A DNA stretch of 40,504 nucleotides from an uncultured Ruminococcus sp. Its GTDB lineage: Bacteria > Bacillota > Clostridia > Oscillospirales > Ruminococcaceae. The stretch is from positions 1 through 40,504 of the forward strand of contig NZ_CALDMP010000002.1 in assembly GCF_937915125.1 (NCBI RefSeq). The letters run 5' to 3'. The notes under the pieces are model-generated. The model was given only the letters and a program-made list of their open reading frames with translations. It was not told the origin of the DNA and ran no database searches. The stretch's first letter is position 1; the number at the start of each line of letters is the position of its first letter. Made by a program: the position numbers and the translations under genes. This document shows, in pieces, positions 31,597 to 38,040 of the stretch.

Positions 31597-32280
31597 ATGA
31601 GTATTGTTCTGATACGATCTTTGATCTTGTACATTGTGGTGATTTTCGGCGTTCGCCTGATGGGAAAGCGGCAGCTGGGAGAATTGCAGCCGTCGGAGCT
31701 TGTCATCACCATTCTGATCTCCAATATTGCCACGCTGCCCCTGGAAGATCCGGACATTCCTCTGATCGTGGGCATCCTGCCTATTCTGGCGCTGGTATGC
31801 TATGAGGCGGTCATGTCCTGGGTCACGCTGAAATCCCTGCGGATGCGCCGTATCATCTCCGGCAGACCGAAGATCATAATCCGGGACGGGCAGATCGAAC
31901 AGGCGACTATGCGTGATCTGCGGTTGTCTGTGGACGATCTGATGATGTCACTTCGTTCCAATCAGATCTTTGACGTGAGCCAGGTGCAGTTTGCCATCAT
32001 GGAAACCACGGGAACCATTTCTGTTTACCCGAAGCCTGAGTATCAGCCTCTGACCCAGGGAGATATCAAACTGAAAAAGGCAATCCTGAATCCGCCTGTG
32101 GCGATTATTCAGGACGGTGTTGTCATGAACAAGTCACTGTCAATGATCGGATATAACGTGGAGTGGGTCTATCAGAAGCTGGCAGAGCATCGTCTGGCGG
32201 TGAAGCAGGTATTTCTGATGATTGCGGATTCCACTGGTGCTTGTACTGTGATCCCGAAGAAAAGGGGGGATAAAGAGTGA
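31597..32280 (+). CDS. DUF421 (YetF-type) membrane protein
   Basis: A 227-aa protein with three N-terminal membrane helices (about 3-22, 36-52 and 58-78) and a cytosolic DUF421 domain: GVRLMGKRQLGELQPSELVI, ISGRPKIIIRDGQI, LSVDDLMMSLRSNQIFDVSQ and QFAIMETTGTISVYPK. Homologues in Bacillus (YetF, YdfS) have no settled function. ATG 31597 is chosen because GGAGG lies upstream within the hairpin. It overlaps the next gene by four bases (GTGA), a pairing with DUF4363 that recurs in Clostridia. Confidence 0.88.
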   Translation: MSIVLIRSLILYIVVIFGVRLMGKRQLGELQPSELVITILISNIATLPLEDPDIPLIVGILPILALVCYEAVMSWVTLKSLRMRRIISGRPKIIIRDGQIEQATMRDLRLSVDDLMMSLRSNQIFDVSQVQFAIMETTGTISVYPKPEYQPLTQGDIKLKKAILNPPVAIIQDGVVMNKSLSMIGYNVEWVYQKLAEHRLAVKQVFLMIADSTGACTVIPKKRGDKE

Positions 32281-32654
32281 ACCGAGTACGTCTGGGTGCG
32301 GCAATTCTGCTTATGCTGCTCGTATTGAGCATTGGCACAGCGTGGTTTGTGCATACTGAAACAGACAAGCTTTTGGCTGGATTGGATGAGATCGAAGAAA
32401 TTGCAGAGACCCAGTCTCTGGAAGCGGCGGCGGAGCCCTTTGCAGAATTCGAAGCCCAATGGGAAAAGTCACAGCGTATGCTGAATCTCATGGTATGGCG
32501 GGATAAGGTACTTCAGATCGATATTACCATTTCCCATCTGGACCCCATGCGTGCAGAGGACTGCGATGAGCTGAAATCGGAATTTGCCGAAGCACGGATG
32601 TGGATCGAACGCCTTGGCGTGGGAGAAATGCCCCTTCTGCGGAATATTTTATAA
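32277..32654 (+). CDS. DUF4363 family protein
   Basis: A 125-aa protein with one N-terminal membrane helix (about 6-25, LGAAILLMLLVLSIGTAWF) and a helical extracytoplasmic domain, EAAAEPFAEFEAQWEKSQRM and ISHLDPMRAEDCDELKSEF, typical of DUF4363. It starts with GTG 32277, four bases inside the end of the DUF421 gene, with GGGGGG about 9 bases upstream; the two are translationally coupled and probably form one membrane complex. No enzymatic motif. The stop codon abuts a short family A fold-back that may terminate the transcript. Confidence 0.83.
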   Translation: MNRVRLGAAILLMLLVLSIGTAWFVHTETDKLLAGLDEIEEIAETQSLEAAAEPFAEFEAQWEKSQRMLNLMVWRDKVLQIDITISHLDPMRAEDCDELKSEFAEARMWIERLGVGEMPLLRNIL

Positions 32655-32699
32655 ACAACACCGCACAAAGAGCACCTGTGGCTTTGTGCGGTATTGCCT
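32655..32699. repeat. Short (45-bp) fold-back of family A
   Basis: ACAACACCGCACAAAG and CTTTGTGCGGTATTGCCT are family A termini with almost no interior. It begins on the base after the DUF4363 stop codon. Confidence 0.75.
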
Positions 32700-32710
32700 A
32701 TAATGGAAAA

Positions 32711-32743
32711 CAAAAATGCTCCCGATGAATTCACCGGGAGCAT
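32711..32743 (-). terminator. Terminator of the Nudix gene
   Basis: ATGCTCCCG (32716-32724) pairs with CGGGAGCAT (32735-32743), with a T-run on the minus strand. Confidence 0.85.
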
Positions 32744-32750
32744 TTTGCAT

Positions 32751-33161
32751 TCAGAATCGTTTGATGGCTGCCTTGGCTTTGTTGACAATATTTTTGTCGT
32801 TCTCATACGTCAGGATGGAAGACGCATAGCCGATATCCACCCAGCGGATCTCTGCAATTTCTTCTTCCTGGGGGATGAAATTATAATTTTTGGCACATGC
32901 GATAAAATAAACAACGGTTTTCTGGGTGTCACGCTTTGGAAAATACGAGACAGTTTCCCGAAATGTGGGATCGACCATGACATCAATGGCGGTTTCTTCC
33001 TTGATCTCACGGACAGCGGTCTCAATTTCAGTTTCGCCGTTTTCCATGTGACCCTTGGGAAAAGACCAATGACCGCTGTTAATATGCTTGATCAGCAAAA
33101 TTTCCGTATTGCCATGGGATTTGCGGTAAACAATGGCGCCGCATGATTTTTCGTGCTGCAT
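32751..33161 (-). CDS. Nudix hydrolase, diadenosine-polyphosphate type
   Basis: A 136-aa hydrolase of nucleoside diphosphates linked to another moiety. The Nudix box is GHMENGETEIETAVREIKEE, followed by TAI where most members have TGI. The N-terminus MQHEKSCGAIVYRKSHGNTE and the HWSFPKG segment resemble the Ap4A hydrolase group, and EEEIAEIRWVDI matches its C-terminal helix. The substrate is not proven. GGAGAAGGAATTGCCT precedes ATG 33161; longer in-frame starts at 33201 and 33260 run toward repeat sequence and lack good sites. Confidence 0.9.
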   Translation of the reverse strand: MQHEKSCGAIVYRKSHGNTEILLIKHINSGHWSFPKGHMENGETEIETAVREIKEETAIDVMVDPTFRETVSYFPKRDTQKTVVYFIACAKNYNFIPQEEEIAEIRWVDIGYASSILTYENDKNIVNKAKAAIKRF

Positions 33162-33246
33162 AGGCAATTCCTTCTCCTTTGCTAGGAACCAGTTTTGCAT
33201 CTTTTTCCACGCATTTTTTCGGCGAATTTTACTGCTTTTTTCGTTA

Positions 33247-33420
33247 GGGCAATACCGCACAAAGATTGCGCGTCAGGTGCGCCGTCAGATTTTTCGTCAG
33301 ATGAAACAAAAAGCGCAGTGAATACTTTGTGTATTCACGAGCATTTTTGTGAAATATGACGCAAAATATGCAAGCATATGACGTGCAAAGCCGTCAGGCG
33401 CTCTTTGTGCGGTGTTGCCT
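33247..33420 (+). repeat. Full-length family A element, copy A1 (174 bp)
   Basis: The terminal inverted repeats are GGGCAATACCGCACAAAG and CTTTGTGCGGTGTTGCCT. The centre has a palindrome around GTGAATACTTTGTGTATTCAC region, and the arms contain GTCAGATTTTTCGTCAGATG. It is nearly identical, in inverted orientation, to copy A2 (34963-35136). Confidence 0.85.
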
Positions 33421-33651
33421 TAGATATTCTTGCCGGGCGGAAGCTCGCCTGCGAATTTCCGCCTTAAAACCAGCGAAAATTCACTCGAAAATCTATGCAG
33501 AAAAAGATATGAAACCGACTCCAATGATGATTTGTTGTAATAAGTATAGCATATTTTTCTGGATTTGTCCATAGGCTTTTTTCTCGTTCACGGAAAACCA
33601 GGGACAAGTGCAGGCCTGGACAAATTTTGCTTCATAATTTCAAAAAAGTTG
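33421..33651. other. Intergenic stretch upstream of the CPBP promoter
   Basis: About 230 bp between the family A copy and the CPBP promoter. A GCCGGGCGGAAGC / GAATTTCCGCC stretch suggests a weak hairpin; no gene or named element recognised. Confidence 0.4.
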
Positions 33652-33680
33652 TTTACGAAAGACAAAAAATGTGGTACAAT
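33652..33680 (+). promoter_or_regulatory. Predicted promoter of the CPBP gene
   Basis: TTTACG (33652-33657), 17 bp, TACAAT (33675-33680). Confidence 0.55.
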
Positions 33681-33735
33681 AAAAATGATATACTATCAAA
33701 AATTCATTCCAGGAAAACAGGAGGCATTATCATAT

Positions 33736-34902
33736 ATGGATACATATTCGTGGAATACGCCCGGCGCTTCCCAGCCGGAACCCCAGGTTTCGCCGTCCGC
33801 AACGCAGTCCCAGATCGATCCTCAGAATCCCTTTGAGAATTCTCTGGAAAATGCGGCATACCGCACGGACTATCGCCGCACCCTGCCACAGATTCTACTG
33901 CCGAGCTTTGAGATTCCGCTGTTCCCGGAGCGAGAGGAACGACGTGCCATTCGGAAAAGCATGAACACGGCGGGGCTGGGCGTGTTTTTGAGCTGCCTGA
34001 TCTCTCAGACACTGTTCACGATTCTAATGCTGGTGATTTTCATTCTAATGGGCGGCTCCTTAATGAATTATTTCAGCGGCGATACGAGTGATGTGATGAC
34101 ATATTTTCAGAACTCTGCGCTTCTGATGGCGTTAAATGCATTGGTCTTTTCTGTGCTGAATGTCACAGTGGCACTGATCGGCTGTCGCAGTATGAGAATC
34201 CCCACACCCAGTCTGTTCCAGACCCAGGATTTTACCGTGGGAAAAGCTGTGCAATATATGACCATTGGCATCGGGCTGCAGTGTGTTGCCGGTATCGTAT
34301 ATTCCATTCTCAAATGGCTCATGTCTCAGAACGGTATGGAAATGACAGAAGTGGATTTTTCATATTTTTCGAGTGCAAAGTCCACCATTGTGGTTGCCCT
34401 TTACACTTGTATTCTGGCACCGGTGACAGAAGAACTGCTGTTCCGGGGGTTTCTCATGAAAACTTTGTCGAAAGTCAGCATCCGCTTCGGCATTGTCATG
34501 AGTGCCCTGTTGTTTGGTCTCATGCATGGTAATGTAGGTCAGTTCCTGCCGGGCTTTTTGGTTGGCATGTTCCTGGGAAAAATCGTTGCGCGGCATAACT
34601 CTCTGCTGCCGTCTATTCTGGTGCACGCTGCCATCAATACCATGTCCTTTGTGCTGAGCCTGGGGCAGGAATTTCTTGCAGATGGAATCGGCGCTGTCGT
34701 GTTCGGCATTCTGGCGCTGGGATACTATGCGATTTCTCTGGTGGGCGTGATCTTCTGGTTTCTGAAGGAACGGAAGTATCCGCTGCCATATCCCACCCAG
34801 AAGCAGGCAACGAGAAACCGGGTATTCTGGTCGTCGCCGTGGCTTTTGGCAGGAATTGCGCTGCAATTGGGCATGTTGATTCTGAATGAATTGGCGGCGT
34901 AA
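33736..34902 (+). CDS. CPBP family intramembrane glutamic protease
   Basis: A 388-aa protein with a Pro/Gln/Ser-rich cytosolic N-terminus (1-75) and about eight membrane helices. The CPBP (ABI) domain lies near 210-330 with intact catalytic motifs: EELLFRG, the His of FGLMHGN and the His-Asn of HAAIN. This fold includes Rce1-type CAAX proteases and bacterial proteins for self-immunity or membrane protein processing. No bacteriocin gene is adjacent. AGGAGGCATTATCATAT precedes ATG 33736. The gene and its promoter lie between two inverted 174-bp family A repeats. Confidence 0.9.
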   Translation: MDTYSWNTPGASQPEPQVSPSATQSQIDPQNPFENSLENAAYRTDYRRTLPQILLPSFEIPLFPEREERRAIRKSMNTAGLGVFLSCLISQTLFTILMLVIFILMGGSLMNYFSGDTSDVMTYFQNSALLMALNALVFSVLNVTVALIGCRSMRIPTPSLFQTQDFTVGKAVQYMTIGIGLQCVAGIVYSILKWLMSQNGMEMTEVDFSYFSSAKSTIVVALYTCILAPVTEELLFRGFLMKTLSKVSIRFGIVMSALLFGLMHGNVGQFLPGFLVGMFLGKIVARHNSLLPSILVHAAINTMSFVLSLGQEFLADGIGAVVFGILALGYYAISLVGVIFWFLKERKYPLPYPTQKQATRNRVFWSSPWLLAGIALQLGMLILNELAA

Positions 34903-34937
34903 AAAAATGTCGGGGGATTTCCTCAGATGCACATAGC

Positions 34938-35216
34938 AAAAGGGGCTGTTGCAAGACAGTAAAGGCAACACCGTACAAAGAGCGCCTGACGGCTTTGCAC
35001 GTCATATGCTTGCATATTTTGCGTCATATTTCACAAAAATGCTCGTGAATACACAAAGTATTCACGAGCATTTTTGTTTCATCTGACGAAAAATCTGACG
35101 GCGCATCTGACGCACAATCTTTGTGCGGTATTGCCTAAAATCCTGGTTAACGGGTGCGATGCCCACATCGCATCGTTTTCCCGTTGGATTTTGACTGTTT
35201 GCAACAGCTCCTTCCT
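34938..35216. repeat. Fold-back family C, copy C2, interrupted by family A copy A2
   Basis: The left end AAAAGGGGCTGTTGCAAG (34938-34955) and the right end TTGCAACAGCTCCTT (about 35199-35213) match copy C1. Between them lies the A2 element; after it the C sequence resumes with AATCCTGGTTAACGGGTGCG, colinear with C1. Confidence 0.8.
34963..35136 (-). repeat. Full-length family A element, copy A2 (174 bp), nested in C2
   Basis: AGGCAACACCGTACAAAG and CTTTGTGCGGTATTGCCT are the termini. A perfect central palindrome is formed by AAAAATGCTCGTGAATAC and its complement. The reverse complement differs from A1 at only a handful of bases. It is inserted in the family C repeat between CAGTA and AATCCTGG, next to an A-rich target. 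Confidence 0.88.
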
Positions 35217-35219
35217 TTT

Positions 35220-36305
35220 TCAATAAAACCGATATGCGGAAATATCCGACAGAAGGATCTGAAAAGGTGAAAATGCATCATCCTGCAATATCTGACTGGG
35301 GCTTTGCAGGGACAGCGGTACATCCGGACTGCACACCGGAAACCGAAGGGTGCAGACCATGCGGTTTTCCAGGTTCGTATATAAAGCGGCAGCGTGATAT
35401 GTTTTGCAGAACAGCCGGATAACCATCTCCTCTGGAGAAACCAGCGGCGTCTCATAGAGCTGTTCCAGGCTGCTGTGCCGTTTGGATACAGTATCAGTTC
35501 CGTCAGAATCGGCAGTGCAGGTGAGGATGATCTGTTCCTCCTGCTGCTGTGCGTTCCAGTGCATCCGGGTGATGTCGGGGCGCTGCCGCCGGATGTGTAA
35601 GATCAGACAGAGCAGGCAGTTCTGCAATCGTCTGCGGTTTGCAAAGATCCGCAGGTGCGATTCGCTTTCCAAGTGCAGCCGCAGAGTTCTTCCGAGAACT
35701 GCATGACAGGATTCGACAAATTTCGACAATTCGCGGTCAAGAAAAAAAGCCTCGCTGGAAATCTCTTGGCTTTGGTAATATTTAGACATCTCACTCTGTA
35801 AAACGGATGGCTGCATCATCCGGCAGCAGTTGCCCTTGATGATGTTCAGCTGTTCCATCATTTCTTCCAGTACCATGCGGGAATATCCGTCGCTGGTTTC
35901 CTCGATGGTATGATACAGTTCTGCCACTGCATTGGAGATTCCGAAGACCTGCTGGCGTAAGGCAGCAGTCTGGTTTTCCAGTTCGTGCCGCCATGTCGGA
36001 TTCTTCCATGCGGTTTCCTGGCAGGGGGACTGCCCGATTCGCACCAGGTACAGAATTTCGTCCTCCTGTTCATGCCAATCCAACTGAATGCTGTAAAGCT
36101 CTCCTTGATAACAAATGAGATATGTTCCCGGTTTTGGTATCTTATTCTCGAAATAAGTCAGGAATGCCTGATCATTTTCTGCATGATGCAGCATGGGACA
36201 GTCCCGGTTCTGCCACAGTGTCTCCCATTGCTGCGAGAATAGGATCACGTAATCCGCTGTCTGCTGATACCATTTCACGATCCAATCGTATTCGTTTTGT
36301 TGCAT
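35220..36305 (-). CDS. Protein with degenerate histidine-kinase-like architecture
   Basis: A 361-aa soluble protein that I cannot assign to a named family. Residues 1-100 look like a PAS-type sensor fold. A long helical segment (about 100-165, WRHELENQTAALRQQV) sits where a dimerisation/phosphoacceptor domain would be. Then comes an N-box-like stretch FANRRRLQNCLLCLIL (about 222-237) without the Asn that binds Mg-ATP. The G1 and G2 glycine boxes are absent. It may be a pseudokinase or scaffold; no response regulator is adjacent. GGGAGGG lies 8 bases before the ATG. The stop codon falls at the edge of a family C repeat. Confidence 0.6.
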   Translation of the reverse strand: MQQNEYDWIVKWYQQTADYVILFSQQWETLWQNRDCPMLHHAENDQAFLTYFENKIPKPGTYLICYQGELYSIQLDWHEQEDEILYLVRIGQSPCQETAWKNPTWRHELENQTAALRQQVFGISNAVAELYHTIEETSDGYSRMVLEEMMEQLNIIKGNCCRMMQPSVLQSEMSKYYQSQEISSEAFFLDRELSKFVESCHAVLGRTLRLHLESESHLRIFANRRRLQNCLLCLILHIRRQRPDITRMHWNAQQQEEQIILTCTADSDGTDTVSKRHSSLEQLYETPLVSPEEMVIRLFCKTYHAAALYTNLENRMVCTLRFPVCSPDVPLSLQSPSQILQDDAFSPFQILLSDISAYRFY

Positions 36306-36506
36306 GTCATATACCCTCCCTATTACGTTCCTATTCTATGCTTTTATTATACTACATATTTGAGAACATAGAAATAAAAATTTTGAGATTTTTGTTTCAA
36401 TTTTTAGATTTGTGCATCTTGAACAAACTGATGGCTCGATTTTTACACAAAATGTAGAAATTAAGAGAACTTGTATGGGGAATGCATGCTTTTTTTCAGA
36501 AAGTGC
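36306..36506. other. Divergent intergenic region of the kinase-like gene and gapA
   Basis: About 200 bp of AT-rich DNA. A minus-strand TATAAT (36346-36351) without a good -35 may drive the kinase-like gene. Nothing else recognised. Confidence 0.4.
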
Positions 36507-36535
36507 TTGAATTCTGCTTCGAAATGGTGTAAAAT
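36507..36535 (+). promoter_or_regulatory. Predicted gapA promoter
   Basis: TTGAAT (36507-36512), 17 bp, TAAAAT (36530-36535), 30 bp before the start codon. Confidence 0.65.
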
Positions 36536-36565
36536 AAGATTATAAAAATTTAGGAGGTAATTCCA

Positions 36566-37603
36566 ATGTCAGTTAAAGTTGCTATTAATGGTTTTGGCCG
36601 TATCGGTCGTCTTGCATTCCGTCAGATGTTCGGTGCAGAGGGTTATGAGGTTGTTGCAATCAACGACCTGACAAAGCCTTCTATGCTGGCTCACCTGCTG
36701 AAGTATGATACCGCACAGGGCGGTTATGCAGGTCGTATCGGCGAGGACAAGCACACTGTTACCGCTGATGACGAGGCTGGTACTATCACTGTTGACGGCA
36801 AGACCCTGAAGATCTATGCTATGGCTAACGCAGCAGAGCTGCCGTGGGGCGAGATCGGCGTAGACGTTGTTCTGGAGTGCACAGGTTTCTATACTTCTAA
36901 GGCAAAGGCACAGGCTCACATCGACGCTGGTGCAAAGAAGGTTGTTATTTCTGCTCCGGCTGGCAACGATCTGCCGACTATCGTTTACAACGTAAACCAC
37001 AACACCCTGACCGCTGATGACAAGATCATCTCCGCAGCATCCTGCACCACAAACTGCCTGGCTCCTATGGCAAAGGCACTGAATGACTATGCTCCGATCC
37101 AGAGCGGTATCATGAGCACCATTCACGCTTACACTGGTGACCAGATGATCCTGGATGGTCCGCACAGAAAGGGCGATCTGAGAAGAGCAAGAGCTGGCGC
37201 TGCAAACATCGTTCCGAACTCCACCGGTGCTGCTAAGGCAATCGGTCTGGTTATTCCGGAACTGAACGGCAAGCTCATCGGTTCTGCACAGCGTGTACCG
37301 GTTCCGACTGGTTCCACCACCATCCTGACTGCTGTTGTAAAGGGCACAGATGTAACTGTTGACGGCATCAATGCTGCAATGAAGGCTGCTGCTACTGAGT
37401 CTTATGGCTACAACGAAGAGCCGATCGTTTCTTCTGACGTTATCGGTATGAAGTATGGCTCTCTGTTCGATGCAACTCAGACCATGGTTTCCAAGATCGC
37501 TGACGATCTGTTCGAAGTACAGGTTGTTTCCTGGTACGACAACGAGAACAGCTACACCAGCCAGATGGTTCGCACCATCAAGTATTTCGCAGAGCTGGGC
37601 TAA
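36566..37603 (+). CDS. gapA: Glyceraldehyde-3-phosphate dehydrogenase, type I
   Basis: The 345-aa glycolytic enzyme oxidising glyceraldehyde 3-phosphate to 1,3-bisphosphoglycerate with NAD+. Motifs: INGFGRIGRLAFRQ (Rossmann), the catalytic Cys in SAASCTTNCLAP, the His in STIHAYTGDQ, and SWYDNENSYTSQMVRTIKY at the C-terminus. An aspartate follows the second strand (AINDL), as in NAD-preferring enzymes. The codon use leans to GCT, GGT and GTT more than in neighbouring genes, as expected for a strongly expressed gene. AGGAGG lies about 9 bases before the ATG. Monocistronic, with promoter and terminator. Confidence 0.98.
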   Translation: MSVKVAINGFGRIGRLAFRQMFGAEGYEVVAINDLTKPSMLAHLLKYDTAQGGYAGRIGEDKHTVTADDEAGTITVDGKTLKIYAMANAAELPWGEIGVDVVLECTGFYTSKAKAQAHIDAGAKKVVISAPAGNDLPTIVYNVNHNTLTADDKIISAASCTTNCLAPMAKALNDYAPIQSGIMSTIHAYTGDQMILDGPHRKGDLRRARAGAANIVPNSTGAAKAIGLVIPELNGKLIGSAQRVPVPTGSTTILTAVVKGTDVTVDGINAAMKAAATESYGYNEEPIVSSDVIGMKYGSLFDATQTMVSKIADDLFEVQVVSWYDNENSYTSQMVRTIKYFAELG

Positions 37604-37651
37604 GCGAGATCGGGTTCTCCCGAATGTAACGGACATGCTCCGTAAATAGCG

Positions 37652-37688
37652 AAAAGCGGTATGGCAGATTTGCTGTACCGCTTTTTGT
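37652..37688 (+). terminator. Terminator after gapA
   Basis: AAAAGCGGTA (37652-37661) pairs with TACCGCTTTT (37676-37685), followed by TG and T-rich sequence. Confidence 0.85.
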
Positions 37689-37693
37689 GTTAA

Positions 37694-37714
37694 TGTAGTG
37701 GCGGCTATTAGCCA
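37694..37714. repeat. Family D small palindrome
   Basis: GTAGTGGCGGCTATTAGCCACC: the arms GTGGC and GCCAC enclose a short loop. It is a degenerate member of the GTAGGGGCG-type palindromes. Confidence 0.5.
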
Positions 37715-37735
37715 CCCGCAAGTTTTCCTGTTGTT

Positions 37736-37895
37736 ATATTAATCTCTGATCAGTTCCATGAAAAGATTCGCCGACAGGCATTCGCTGATCAAGGAAAACG
37801 TCCGCAGGCAGGCTGTCGCCTGGCAAGGGCGTTTGACGACGAGCAGCGAGTGGATGGCGGTGAAGATTTTCATGGGTTTGGTCAGAGATTAGTAT
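37736..37895. repeat. Fold-back repeat family B, copy B3 (complete, 160 bp)
   Basis: The left arm ATATTAATCTCTGA (37736-37749) pairs with TCAGAGATTAGTAT (37882-37895). A second internal pairing is CCATGAAAA with TTTTCATGG. The core has CCGCAGGCAGGCTGTCGCCT, shared with B2. It separates the 3' ends of gapA and the feo operon, ending 3 bp from the stop of the small Feo gene. Confidence 0.85.
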
Positions 37896-37898
37896 TAT

Positions 37899-38039
37899 TT
37901 ATGTTTCCTTTTTACCGCAATTCTGACAATCGCCGCAGCATCCGCTGCACGGCTTTGAACGATGCCGGAAAATATGTCGCACTGCTATTCCCACTGCCAC
38001 TGTCAGAAGCAGCAGGATTATGCCATCTGCCCAGGTCAT
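37899..38039 (-). CDS. FeoB-associated Cys-rich membrane protein
   Basis: A 46-aa protein starting one base after the feoB stop codon (TGATATG arrangement). One membrane helix (about 7-20, IILLLLTVAVGIAV) is followed by a basic turn and a cysteine cluster, SKPCSGCCGDCQNCGKK (Cys31, 34, 35, 38 and 41). This matches the small Cys-rich proteins that follow feoB in many anaerobes and that are thought to handle Fe2+ or a cluster at the channel. Translation is probably coupled to feoB. The stop lies 3 bp from a family B repeat. Confidence 0.88.
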   Translation of the reverse strand: MTWADGIILLLLTVAVGIAVRHIFRHRSKPCSGCCGDCQNCGKKET

Positions 38040-38040
38040 A

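Noticed and set aside
36566..37603. Horizontal transfer of gapA because of unusual codon use
   Set aside because: The GCT/GGT/GTT preference is better explained by high expression; the same trend is seen in pflB and gdhA.
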